Positions 34,587 to 44,075 of a stretch of 64,000 nt of DNA are shown one piece after another. Below the pieces are notes generated by a model that had not been told where the DNA came from, did not search any database, and worked only from the letters and a program-made list of their open reading frames with translations. The stretch comes from Endozoicomonas sp. NE40 (GTDB lineage Bacteria; Pseudomonadota; Gammaproteobacteria; Pseudomonadales; Endozoicomonadaceae): NCBI RefSeq assembly GCF_040549045.1, contig NZ_JBEWTB010000002.1:4328501-4392500 (forward strand), written 5' to 3'. The translations under genes were made by a program, and so were the position numbers. How positions within the stretch are numbered: the first letter of the stretch is position 1; each line of letters opens with the position of its first letter.

Positions 34587-36614
34587 CTAAGCGAGCAAGC
34601 GCTCTTTCAGACCTGAAGAACGGTGTGTCGGTCGTGCAACAGACTGGTTAAAAACAGCATCTGTCGTAAATAGTTCCAGCTCTTTTTTGGCACGGGTAAT
34701 GCCTGTGTATACCAGTTCACGGGTCAGTACCGGATTGATTTTATCAGGCAGAATCATGGCGGTGTGGGCAAATTCAGAACCCTGGCTTTTATGGATGGTC
34801 ATGGCATAGACGGTTTCGTGTGCGGGCAGACGGCTGGGTAACAACTCTTTCAGCGAGCCGTCCGGCAACTGAAATACCACCCGCAGGCGATCATCAGCGC
34901 CAGCCAGAGTAATGCCAATATCACCATTGTATAACCCAAGTCCGTGATCATTACGGGTGATCAGAACCGGTCTGCCCGGGTACCACAGGGTTTCCCGTTC
35001 AACCAGGCGGTGGCGGGCGAGAGCGCTGCGAATTTCAAGGTTTAAACCTTCAACGCCATAGGCTCCTTCCCGCAGGGCGCACAGCAGACGGAACCGGTTA
35101 AAGGCTGCCAGTATTTGCCGGGCTGGTAAGCCTTCTTTTATTGCCTGCAGATAAGGACGGTATTGATCGACACAGAGTTGCAGCATGGTTTGATAACCGC
35201 TGTCGTTCAACAGGTGACGCCGGATATCGTGGAAACCGGCTTCCCATACGGCTTTAGTGCTTTTGACCTTTCCCCCGTTGACAGCGGTTGCCAGCTGACC
35301 AATACCGGAAGAGGCATCGAACCGGTAACTTTTCTGCAACAGACAGAAACAGTCGTGAATGCTGGCATCGGTTTCCGGCAGTTCTGTCCTGAGGTCATAA
35401 CCGGTTAACTGCTGCAACTGCTTTTGCTGCCTTTCGGTATACGTGTTGCCTGCAGCCGCACAGATATCACCCAGCACACTGCCTGCATCCACCGAGGCCA
35501 GCTGATCACGATCACCCAGTAAAATAATCCGGGCATCTGTGGGTAAAGCGTCCAGCAGACGGTTCATCATGGGCAGATCCACCATGGACGCTTCATCGAC
35601 AACCAGAATATCCAGATGTAAAGGGTTATCCCTGTGGTGGCGGAACTCTGTGCTGTTGGGGATAACGCCGAGCAGTCGATGAATGGTGCCTGCCTCGCTG
35701 GGAATATTACTGCGAACGGTTTCGCTGCAGTGCAGTTTTTCCAGTACACCGCCAATGGATTCGGTCAGGCGTGCGGCGGCTTTACCTGTCGGTGCCACCA
35801 GTCGTATAACCGGTACCTTGCCTTTAGTTTGCTGTTCCAGCTCAACCAGCATGGCCAGTAGTCGTGTGACGGTAGTGGTTTTGCCGGTTCCCGGCCCACC
35901 ACTGATCACGCTGAAGGATTGGGTGGCGGCCAGGGCGGCTGCTACTTTTTGCCAGTTCAGGCAGGCGTGTTCGGGAATCAGGTTGTCCAGGTTTCTGAGG
36001 TCATTACCGGAGCTTGCCTGTTGAATGATCTGCCCGATAGCGTTCCAGTCCAGCCCGTCCGGTTTTACGATATCGAGCCATTTAACGACGGCTGCCCGTT
36101 GATTGGGTTCGCTCTGAAGGCTGTTCAGCAGCAGGTTGTAATCTCTCTGAAACAGCCGGTCGAGAATGGTTCGGATTGTGGCGGGTTCAACGTCCCTGGC
36201 TGTTTTGTTTCTCAGAATTTCTGCTACCCGATGTTCAAAGTGCCAGTAACGATAGAGGTACAGGCGATTCCGGTTCAGTACCAGTGGTGTCGGAGTGCTA
36301 CCTTCAGAACCATCGGAAACCAAACGGGAGCCTGATAACTGTTCCTGCCAGTTGCCGGACGCCAGCAGTGGTTCAAGAGACTGTAACGCTTCCCGGTCAA
36401 TGCCAAACAATGTCTGCTGTTCAATGTCTTCCAGTGACAGACAGACATTGCCGCTGGCCAGTTCATGGCTGACCAGCGCGCCTGCCAGAACTGTTAAAGG
36501 CTCTCCGCCCATTTCCTGCAGAAAGCGGGCAAACTGGTAATCCAGCGCCCGGATGGAACCGGCTGTTTTCAACTGCCCAAGGGTTTGCAGTACCGGAGAT
36601 TGATGGGTTGTCAT
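34587..36614 (-). CDS. recD: Exodeoxyribonuclease V subunit RecD
   Basis: RecD is the 5'-3' helicase of the RecBCD enzyme, which processes double-strand breaks and degrades foreign linear DNA. The 675-residue protein has Walker A (SGGPGTGKTTTVTRLLA, about residue 240), DEASMVDLPMM (Walker B), LGDRDQLASVDAGSVLGD and the C-terminal UvrD-like motif YAMTIHKSQGSEF followed by VYTGITRAKKEL. The N-terminal 190 residues form the RecB-contact domain. Its start overlaps the recB stop by one base (TAATG), indicating coupled translation. It is last in the recC-recB-recD order. Confidence 0.96.
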   Translation of the reverse strand: MTTHQSPVLQTLGQLKTAGSIRALDYQFARFLQEMGGEPLTVLAGALVSHELASGNVCLSLEDIEQQTLFGIDREALQSLEPLLASGNWQEQLSGSRLVSDGSEGSTPTPLVLNRNRLYLYRYWHFEHRVAEILRNKTARDVEPATIRTILDRLFQRDYNLLLNSLQSEPNQRAAVVKWLDIVKPDGLDWNAIGQIIQQASSGNDLRNLDNLIPEHACLNWQKVAAALAATQSFSVISGGPGTGKTTTVTRLLAMLVELEQQTKGKVPVIRLVAPTGKAAARLTESIGGVLEKLHCSETVRSNIPSEAGTIHRLLGVIPNSTEFRHHRDNPLHLDILVVDEASMVDLPMMNRLLDALPTDARIILLGDRDQLASVDAGSVLGDICAAAGNTYTERQQKQLQQLTGYDLRTELPETDASIHDCFCLLQKSYRFDASSGIGQLATAVNGGKVKSTKAVWEAGFHDIRRHLLNDSGYQTMLQLCVDQYRPYLQAIKEGLPARQILAAFNRFRLLCALREGAYGVEGLNLEIRSALARHRLVERETLWYPGRPVLITRNDHGLGLYNGDIGITLAGADDRLRVVFQLPDGSLKELLPSRLPAHETVYAMTIHKSQGSEFAHTAMILPDKINPVLTRELVYTGITRAKKELELFTTDAVFNQSVARPTHRSSGLKERLLA

Positions 36615-39600
36615 TATTCGTCCTCTCCAGTCAGCTTACCGGCAAACAGGTTGTCCATGGCTTCAATCAAAGCCTGTTTCGGGCGGGTGTCGTAAATACC
36701 GTGACGGTCACTGTCATTGCTCTGCACCCCCCTGAGAAACAGGTAGATGACACCGCCAAAATGCTGTTCAAAATCGTAGTCGGGCAGCCGGGTTTTCAGC
36801 AGGCGGTGCAGCGCAAGGCTGTAAAGCTGGTACTGCAGGTCATAGCGATGCTCAATCATCATCTGTTCCATACGGGCGCGACTGTAATCACTGTATTGTT
36901 CCCCCAGCCAGTTTGATTTGTAGTCAAGAACGTACCAGCGTCCCTGGTATTCAAACGTCAGGTCGATAAAGCCTTTTAACATGCCCTTCAGGGTGCTGAA
37001 AGCCAGGGGCGCGGCTTTGGCTGAAAGCGGGTCATCTTGTTGCAACAGGGAGTTCAGTTTGTGAGCCTTGAGCTCGGACAGTGGCAGATAAAATTCCATT
37101 TCCACCTTGCGGGCCTCTTCCGGCAGACTGCGCAGAGTCATCTGCTGACCGTCCAGAGGCGCATCCAGACAGTTAGTGAGCATGGTAACCAGGGTGTCGC
37201 ACCACTCTTCTCCCAGACCTTCCAGTTGCAACTGTTCATTCACAAACTGCGGCATCTGTTCCGGCGTTGAGTTCACCGGCGTCAGTCGTTCAAACAGAGT
37301 GTGCATGAATGTTCCGGGTCGGGCACCTTTCGGGAAGGTAAAAATAGAATGCTCAACGGCCGGGGATTCCGGCTTTACGGCAGACTCTTCCTGTACTTCC
37401 ATATCAATGCCCGGCTGTTCGTCGCTGGCGCTGGTATGGGGCTGGCCTGAGTTGGAATGCGCTGTTTTTGACAGTGCCGAATAGCTGGTCATCCACCAGT
37501 CTTTCTCTATGCTGCCCGTAAAGCTTTTCGCCACCAGTGTTTCAGTATGATCGTCTACTGGCTGAAAGGCAGGCAGTTGCTCCAGAGGTGGTTCGTACAC
37601 ATCAATAAACGCATGTTCCTCGTCCATTGCCTGAAGGCGGGCGGTCAGGTCTGACGGTTTAATGGTGTCGCCTTTGTCCAGTAGCTTGCCAAAAGCGCTT
37701 TTATGCAGGTCAGTCACCGGGTCTTTGCCTGAAGGGCCTTTTTTCAGGGGTGCCACGCCGACATAGCAGCAATGCACCGACCGGGTCATGGCTACGTACA
37801 TCAGGCGAAGGTCTTCTGCCAGCCGTTCGTGGTCGGCTTTGCTCAGGGCGTCCGGATCACCGGACAGGTCCAGCTGGGTTCTGCCTTTGTTCTGATCGTG
37901 AAAAACCGGCTCTGTGGCAGCTCTATGGGAACAGGCAAAGGGCAGGAAACAGACATTGTATTCCAGCCCCTTGGATTTATGGATGGTGACAATTTTTACC
38001 AGATTGCGCTCACTTTCCAGATGCAGCTGCTGTTCATCGGAATTGTTGTCCGGACTCTGGCTATGTTCCGTCAGCCAGCGCAACAGGGCATGGGGTGTTT
38101 CCTGTTCCTGGCTGGCGCTGGCCAGCAGTTCACCCAGATGCAATAAGTCAGTCAGCTGTCGCTCACCACGGGTGCTGTCAGCCAGAAGGCGCTCAGCGAT
38201 TCGGTTCTGGTGAATCAACTGACGCAGCATGGGCAGGACGCCATAGCGATCCCATAACTCTTTATAACGGGAGAACTCTTCAACCCGCTGTTCCCAGAGT
38301 TCCTCGTTCTGGTTCAACTCATCAAGCATTGATGCTGACAGAGCCAGCAGGGGAGTTGCCAGCGCCGAGCGCAGTGTGCGTTCATCGGTGGGTGCCAGAC
38401 AGGCCGCCAGCAGGCGTTGCAGGTCAACGGCTTCCTGACAGTCGAACACTGACTCTTTATTACTGAGGTAGACACAGGCAATATTCTGCGCGTTCAGGGC
38501 GTCACGGATCATAAGCCCCTGTCTGCCGGTACGAACCAGAACAGCGATATCGCCTGCCTGCAAGGGCGTTTGTTCACCCTTCTTTTCAATGACGCATTCA
38601 TTAATATTGGCATCGGTCAGCAGGCGGTTGATCTGGTTTGCCGTTGCCTGAGCCATAGCAGACTCATAACGGCCACTACTCACAACAGGTTTTTCATCAT
38701 CCTGTTGCAGCCAGATTTGTAAGGCGGTAACGGGTTTGCCTTCCAACAAAAGGCGACTGTTGTCTGCTCTGTCTGAATGCTTGACTTGCAGGAAGGGTAT
38801 ATCCTCGTAAAGGAATGGATCGTCTACCTGGTCAAACAGCGTATTGACAGCGTTAATCATATTGCTGGTGGAGCGCCAGTTCGTACCCAGAGTGTAATGA
38901 GCGGATACCTGCTGACGAGCCTGCATATAGGTGAAAATATCGGCACCACGGAACGCGTAAATCGCCTGTTTCGGGTCGCCGATCATAAACAGTCCGGCGT
39001 CTTGTGAACTGCCATCGCCGTATATCTGGCTGAAAATCCGGTATTGCAGGGGATCAGTATCCTGAAACTCGTCGATCATGGCGACTGGAAACTGTTCTCG
39101 AATAGCACTGGCCAGCGTGCCGTTGATATCGTTTTCCAACGCCCTGCCAAGGTTGGCCAGCAGGTCGTCAAAGGCCATCTGGTGTTTTCGTAGCTTGAGT
39201 TCACGGACTTTTGTGCGAATCTCTTCCAGCGCCTGATCCCGGATCATGCCGCTCCAGGCGTGTTTGACCGAGAGTGGCTGTTCAGCCAGCTGGCCAATTA
39301 ATTCAAAAACTTTGTGTTCAGGCGGTGTGCCAGCCTTTTTGGTGTCTTTTTTCAGAGCTTCCGGGCTGTATACCTCCCAGCCGTATTTGCTCCTTCCAAG
39401 TGATGGATTCAGGCTGCTGCTGTGAATAAAGTCATTCATGTCATCCAGATAGGTCAGAGCCTTGCTGTTCTTTTTCAGTCCGGCACCGTGCAACAGGTCT
39501 TCAATGGCCTGCTGTTCCTGCTTCCAGAGTGTCTTAACGGCAATGATCGGGTCGATATAGTTCTGTTGAAAAGATTCGACAGAATCCGGCAGGTCGCCCC

Positions 39601-40252
39601 GAATGACTTCCAGATTGTGTTTGCCGAGCCAGCTGCGAATGCTGTTCAGAAGGTCTGTCGGTGTATCCCAGAGGTCAAGGGTCAGGCTGGCAAGAGGTTT
39701 GTCCACGGGATAGAAATGACGACGCCAGAAGTCAGCCGCCGTCTGTTGCAGCAGGCTGGTTTCGTCGGTAATCAGTTCACTGGTGAACAGGGTGCCGCTT
39801 TCAAAGGCATGCTGTTTGAGCATTCGCTGGCAGAAACCGTGAATGGTAAACACGGCTGCTTCGTCCATCTGCCTTTCAGCAGCAAGCAACAGGGCAATGC
39901 GTTCTTCCCGACGGTCAAGGTTTGTAATCAGATTCTGAATAAATTCGTCATCAGACTGCCCGGCAATAAAATCCATGCGGGCGTCGTGCAGTCTTGCCCG
40001 AATTCGGTCACGCAGTTCTGCGGTGGCCGCGTCGGTAAAGGTGACCACCAGAATCCGGTCGGCACTGAGCGGTTCAGGGTGAGAAGAATCATCATCACCG
40101 TGCCCCAGAACCAGCCTTAAATAGAGATTGGCAATAGTGTAGGTTTTGCCGGTTCCGGCACTGGCCTCAATCAGGCGGTTGCCATGCAGAGGAAAGTGAA
40201 ACGCATCAAGCTCTATGGCTGTGTTGTCTGCTATCTGGGTCTGTTCCGTCAT
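36614..40252 (-). CDS. recB: Exodeoxyribonuclease V subunit RecB
   Basis: RecB is the 3'-5' helicase and the nuclease of RecBCD. The 1212-residue protein has UvrD-type motifs in order: IEASAGTGKTYTIANLYLRL (Walker A, about residue 28), VAMIDEFQDTDPLQYRIF, LFMIGDPKQAIYAFRGADI, and EYNVCFLPFACSHR, then YVAMTRSVHCCYVG. The C-terminal nuclease domain shows GFIDLTFEYQGRWYVLDYKSNWLG, with the catalytic Asp-Asp-Lys set. It overlaps recC by 4 bp (ATGA) and recD by one base. No ptr gene lies between recC and recB, unlike E. coli. Confidence 0.97.
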   Translation of the reverse strand: MTEQTQIADNTAIELDAFHFPLHGNRLIEASAGTGKTYTIANLYLRLVLGHGDDDSSHPEPLSADRILVVTFTDAATAELRDRIRARLHDARMDFIAGQSDDEFIQNLITNLDRREERIALLLAAERQMDEAAVFTIHGFCQRMLKQHAFESGTLFTSELITDETSLLQQTAADFWRRHFYPVDKPLASLTLDLWDTPTDLLNSIRSWLGKHNLEVIRGDLPDSVESFQQNYIDPIIAVKTLWKQEQQAIEDLLHGAGLKKNSKALTYLDDMNDFIHSSSLNPSLGRSKYGWEVYSPEALKKDTKKAGTPPEHKVFELIGQLAEQPLSVKHAWSGMIRDQALEEIRTKVRELKLRKHQMAFDDLLANLGRALENDINGTLASAIREQFPVAMIDEFQDTDPLQYRIFSQIYGDGSSQDAGLFMIGDPKQAIYAFRGADIFTYMQARQQVSAHYTLGTNWRSTSNMINAVNTLFDQVDDPFLYEDIPFLQVKHSDRADNSRLLLEGKPVTALQIWLQQDDEKPVVSSGRYESAMAQATANQINRLLTDANINECVIEKKGEQTPLQAGDIAVLVRTGRQGLMIRDALNAQNIACVYLSNKESVFDCQEAVDLQRLLAACLAPTDERTLRSALATPLLALSASMLDELNQNEELWEQRVEEFSRYKELWDRYGVLPMLRQLIHQNRIAERLLADSTRGERQLTDLLHLGELLASASQEQETPHALLRWLTEHSQSPDNNSDEQQLHLESERNLVKIVTIHKSKGLEYNVCFLPFACSHRAATEPVFHDQNKGRTQLDLSGDPDALSKADHERLAEDLRLMYVAMTRSVHCCYVGVAPLKKGPSGKDPVTDLHKSAFGKLLDKGDTIKPSDLTARLQAMDEEHAFIDVYEPPLEQLPAFQPVDDHTETLVAKSFTGSIEKDWWMTSYSALSKTAHSNSGQPHTSASDEQPGIDMEVQEESAVKPESPAVEHSIFTFPKGARPGTFMHTLFERLTPVNSTPEQMPQFVNEQLQLEGLGEEWCDTLVTMLTNCLDAPLDGQQMTLRSLPEEARKVEMEFYLPLSELKAHKLNSLLQQDDPLSAKAAPLAFSTLKGMLKGFIDLTFEYQGRWYVLDYKSNWLGEQYSDYSRARMEQMMIEHRYDLQYQLYSLALHRLLKTRLPDYDFEQHFGGVIYLFLRGVQSNDSDRHGIYDTRPKQALIEAMDNLFAGKLTGEDE

Positions 40253-43200
40253 TTTACTTCCTCCAGATAAGGCTGCATGGGTTGCATCAGCGTCTGAGCC
40301 AGCTCAGTCATGGCGTCATAAACGGGTTCCAGTGTCGGGTAACACCGGCTCATATACGCATCCCGTCGTTCACCATCATGGTTATAACCACCTTCGTAGG
40401 CGCTATAAGCCGCACTTTCCGCTTTGGCTTCGTCTGCGAATACCCAGCTCCGGGCGGTTTCCGGGAAGAATGCCAGAGGTGCTTTCTGTCCCTGCTGATA
40501 CTGCCTGATCAGTTCCTGCAGCTGTTCCAGAGCGTCTTCTTTTTCGACAACCTGATAGATTATCGGTTTCTCAATGCTTAGCAGGTGGGTGATCGCCGGC
40601 TGGTCTGAACAGGCGCACAGGCACAGATGCTCTATCCAGGTCAGCATAAGGTCTTTGCCTTTGACTTTGGCCGGGCGATAGCGGACCAGGCTGTTGTTGT
40701 AAATGTTTTTCAGCCAGCCTGTCAGTTGCAGTTCACCGAGCTTCAGGTTGACCTCGACGCTTTCCTCTTTTTCATTGCCATCGGGTTTGCGGGTACGGGA
40801 TTTTACCTGTTCCGACAGGTCAGCCAGACCGGTTTCCTGCTCTTCCAGAAGCAGGTCACCAAAGGCACCGTGGGGGAGCCACCCAACGGCTTTCAGGGTT
40901 CGGTACACGTCATCGGTATGACCCTTTTCGAGAAGGTCGTCAAGAACCCGGAGCTTCAGCTGATAAGCGTCCAGTCCACCTATGATAAAGGGTTCCGTTT
41001 CCTCCAGAGCCTCATCACTGTCCTCAAAAAACACCTTCAGGCGACGGTTGCAGAAACTTTTGCAGGGGTTTCTGTAAAAACGCAGCAGCTCGCTGAGTTC
41101 CAGCACATCCTGTCTGTCCTTTTCTTCGGGCAGGGCTGTGTCTATAAAGGCGGTGGTGTTTATTTCATCCCGTCTGGCTGCCGGTAGCCATTCTCGGGCA
41201 TAACTGAACAGAGGATTATCCGCTGACTGCCTGTCGGGCAGGAAGTTGCCGGGGCTGAAAGGTTGCAGGGTATGCTCTGTTAACAGGTGGTGTTTGATGG
41301 AGAGGTCATTAATCGTGTAATTCTGATCAATATAATCCAGCAGCTCCGTCACCAGTACCGAAGGTACACGTTCAGTGTTGTCTTTTACACTGCGTCCGAC
41401 GTAGCTGATATAGAGTTTTTCCCTGGCGGACAGTAGTGCTTCCAGAAACAGATAGCGGTCATCTTCCCGGCGGGAACGGTCGCCACGACGGGTGTGTCGG
41501 GCAATCAGGTCAAATCCGGTTGGGGCAATACTGCGGGGGTAAGCGCCGTCGTTCAGTCCCAGCAGGCAAACCACCTTGAATGGAATGGAGCGCATAGGCA
41601 TCAGGGTGCAGAAGTTCACCTGCCCGGCAAGGAAACGCTGGCTGCTGCGCTGGCTGGATAAACGGTCGGTCAGATAGCTCAGCAATACCGGACGTGTCAG
41701 CGGTTCATTATAGCCAGCGTCGTTTAATTGCTGATGCAGGTTTTCAAGGCTTTCATGAACCAGCTTTAGTGCGTATTCGTCGTTTTCGTCCGCGAGAAAG
41801 AAACGTTCATTGATGTCATGAATGTAAGCCGTCCACTCTTCAATGGAGCGATCCTGTCCAAGGGTCTTTGCCAGATGGTCAGCGTGGTCAATAAATTCTG
41901 CCAGCTGACCGGCCAGACGGGCGCTCATGCCCTGCACGGCTTCAAAGGGTAAAATATTGTCGTACAGTCCACAGGCTTCCGGCATAGCGTAGCCCAGCAG
42001 CAGGCGACGCAGGCCAAACAGCCAGGAGTTGCTCTCCCTGGGTGGCAGGTCGAAGTGCGCCTGATGGTCAGGGTTAAGTCCCCAGCGAATGCCGGCTTCA
42101 TCGACCCAGCGACGCAGGGTGTCCAGATCGTCGGCAGTAAGTTCGAACTGTCGCTGCAGGGCAGGGATTTCCAGCAGTTCCAGCAGTTCTGGCGCAGTGC
42201 AGCGACTGTTATCCAGATCCAGCAGATGCAGCAGTCCGGACAGTATCGGATGTTCATTACGGGCGCTGCGGTCCGAGATAGAGAAGGGGATGCGGCGTGG
42301 ATCGTCCGGGTTCTGGCTGCCAACACCACCAAACACCGCCTGTATCCAGGGGCTGTACTGGTCGACATCGGGCAGCATGACCACCACATCCCTTGGCGTC
42401 AGTTCGGGATTTTGCTCGAACAGTGCCAGCAACTGATCGTGCAATACTTCCACTTCCCGGAGCGGGCTGTGGCAACTGTGTACATGCAGGGACTGGTCAG
42501 CAGGGTTGACCGGCTGTTTGTCGGCAGGTTCTCTTAATTCCAGAATATCGTTTTGCAGGCTGTGTAGCAGACAGTTGTGATTACCGTCGACAAAAGCACT
42601 GATCTCAGGAGCGTTCAGATCATGAAGCTGATGCAGGTAGTCTCGCCCTAATTTACCCATAGAGCCCAGCAGGGGGTTACCGGAAGCGTTCGGATCGCTC
42701 AACGAATTGCCCGGGGATAACCCTTCACGGGTGAAGTCATCCTGTCTGCTGGCACTGACCGCAGGCAGCGAGTGAACCAGCTGGTCAGAAGTAAACTGTT
42801 TAGCAGTCATGCGCGCCAGGTATTTGGGGTCTTTCTCATCGCCCCAGTAGTAACGGCAGGGGTTGCACACCAGCATGTGAACATCGGTCTGTTCGCCCAG
42901 GGCTTTTAAGGTCTCAACGAAATGTGGGGGCAGGGCGGAGATGCCAAAGACGAACAGGCGTTTAGGAAGTTTGTGCTGATGGTTGCCGTTATACAGTTCT
43001 TCCAGGAAGCGGTGGTGCATATTGGCACGATGCCAGTAGTTTTGCCCCAGGCTTTCGGTTTTATTCACTAATGCCCGCCATAGCTCCGGCTGCCAGGGTT
43101 GTTCAGAGGCAACGCTGTCCGGGCTACTTCCCTCTGTTGTCCGGTCTTTTGACCACTCTGCAATCCAGTCGGGGCGATACACCAGGTACTGGTCAAAGGT

Positions 43201-43644
43201 GTCGGCAACTTTTTCTGACAGCTGAAACAGACGTACACCGTCTTTGTCATCTTTCAGGTACTGCCTCAGGTCGGCAAAGCTGTCCCGGTCGATCATCTCT
43301 GGCAACAGCGTCATGATCTTCCAGGTCATGGCTTCTTTGTTGAAAGCTGATCGCCCGGGGACATCGGGCAGAACCTTGATAAACATATCCCAGAGAAAGC
43401 TGGCAGGCAGGGGGAATGCGGTGGCTGCTGCAATGCCAAAGCCGTCAGCCAGTGCCAGACGCAACCACTGGGCCATGCCGGGACTTTGCACCAGTATCTG
43501 CTCATCTTCTAAGGGATTGGACTGAGGGTCTCGCCGGATTAGCTCGACCAGCAGGTCTTTCAGCACATCAAGCTGATTGGAGTGGTAGATAGTGAACACT
43601 TTGTTTATGACAGTTTTCTGTTGGATTGCTGAAAATGGGATCAT
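40249..43644 (-). CDS. recC: Exodeoxyribonuclease V subunit RecC
   Basis: RecC holds the complex together and recognises Chi. The 1131-residue protein matches the family from its N-terminal block (IYHSNQLDVLKDLLVELI, then EQILVQSPGMAQWLRLALADGFGIAAATAFPLPASFLWDMF), through FGISALPPHFVETLKALG and VVVMLPDVDQYSPWI, to the inactive nuclease-like C-terminal part. The ATG at 43644 gives about 15 residues more than E. coli RecC; a GTG at 43599 would start closer to the family N-terminus. A 14-bp triple repeat lies just upstream. It is first of the minus-strand operon. Confidence 0.95.
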   Translation of the reverse strand: MIPFSAIQQKTVINKVFTIYHSNQLDVLKDLLVELIRRDPQSNPLEDEQILVQSPGMAQWLRLALADGFGIAAATAFPLPASFLWDMFIKVLPDVPGRSAFNKEAMTWKIMTLLPEMIDRDSFADLRQYLKDDKDGVRLFQLSEKVADTFDQYLVYRPDWIAEWSKDRTTEGSSPDSVASEQPWQPELWRALVNKTESLGQNYWHRANMHHRFLEELYNGNHQHKLPKRLFVFGISALPPHFVETLKALGEQTDVHMLVCNPCRYYWGDEKDPKYLARMTAKQFTSDQLVHSLPAVSASRQDDFTREGLSPGNSLSDPNASGNPLLGSMGKLGRDYLHQLHDLNAPEISAFVDGNHNCLLHSLQNDILELREPADKQPVNPADQSLHVHSCHSPLREVEVLHDQLLALFEQNPELTPRDVVVMLPDVDQYSPWIQAVFGGVGSQNPDDPRRIPFSISDRSARNEHPILSGLLHLLDLDNSRCTAPELLELLEIPALQRQFELTADDLDTLRRWVDEAGIRWGLNPDHQAHFDLPPRESNSWLFGLRRLLLGYAMPEACGLYDNILPFEAVQGMSARLAGQLAEFIDHADHLAKTLGQDRSIEEWTAYIHDINERFFLADENDEYALKLVHESLENLHQQLNDAGYNEPLTRPVLLSYLTDRLSSQRSSQRFLAGQVNFCTLMPMRSIPFKVVCLLGLNDGAYPRSIAPTGFDLIARHTRRGDRSRREDDRYLFLEALLSAREKLYISYVGRSVKDNTERVPSVLVTELLDYIDQNYTINDLSIKHHLLTEHTLQPFSPGNFLPDRQSADNPLFSYAREWLPAARRDEINTTAFIDTALPEEKDRQDVLELSELLRFYRNPCKSFCNRRLKVFFEDSDEALEETEPFIIGGLDAYQLKLRVLDDLLEKGHTDDVYRTLKAVGWLPHGAFGDLLLEEQETGLADLSEQVKSRTRKPDGNEKEESVEVNLKLGELQLTGWLKNIYNNSLVRYRPAKVKGKDLMLTWIEHLCLCACSDQPAITHLLSIEKPIIYQVVEKEDALEQLQELIRQYQQGQKAPLAFFPETARSWVFADEAKAESAAYSAYEGGYNHDGERRDAYMSRCYPTLEPVYDAMTELAQTLMQPMQPYLEEVK

Positions 43645-43665
43645 TCAACAGCATGGACTGTCAAT

Positions 43666-43707
43666 AGAGTTACATCAAGAGAGTTAGGTCAAGAGAGTAG
43701 CATCAGG
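43666..43707 (-). repeat. Three 14-bp tandem repeats upstream of recC
   Basis: AGAGTTACATCAAG (43666-43679), AGAGTTAGGTCAAG (43680-43693) and AGAGTAGCATCAGG (43694-43707) are contiguous direct repeats with two to four differences. They fill most of the 86-bp gap between recC and the small gene at 43731, so they lie in the likely recC leader or promoter. Confidence 0.7.
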
Positions 43708-43730
43708 AAAAGAGTTGCACGGCAGGGCTA

Positions 43731-44015
43731 TCAGGCCCGGCCGTGTCGATGCAGGGCGCTCATCATGTTACGCTTCTGCTTTTTCTTTCTGGCGGCAGGT
43801 TTGCCGGTGTAGTTGGCCAGGATTTCGTTTTCTGCTTCCTGCAGTTGCGCCATGTTTGGTTTTATTTTTTCCAGATAACGCTGACCAGCGCCATCCTTGA
43901 TGTTCAGCTTGCCGCGCAGGCTGGACATTTGCTCCATCAGGTTTGTGGCTTCCTTGATGGCGCTTTTGCCTTCATCAACGGTTTTTCGGGCGTTATCTTC
44001 AGTTTCGCTGTCCAT
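43731..44015 (-). CDS. Small hypothetical charged protein
   Basis: I do not recognise this 94-residue protein. It is rich in charged residues and predicted to be mostly helical. The segment from residue 5 to about 60 (ARKTVDEGKSAIKEATNLME, then QRYLEKIKPNMAQLQEAENEIL) could form a coiled coil. A basic tail follows (GKPAARKKKQKRNMM). There is no signal peptide. An AGGAACAGG stretch precedes the ATG. It lies between the delta-60-repeat gene and recC on the same strand. Confidence 0.55.
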   Translation of the reverse strand: MDSETEDNARKTVDEGKSAIKEATNLMEQMSSLRGKLNIKDGAGQRYLEKIKPNMAQLQEAENEILANYTGKPAARKKKQKRNMMSALHRHGRA

Positions 44016-44075
44016 AGTGCCTGTTCCTGCAGTTCATAGCTAATTTTAGCAGTCGTGGCGAAAGCGGTTCTTATC

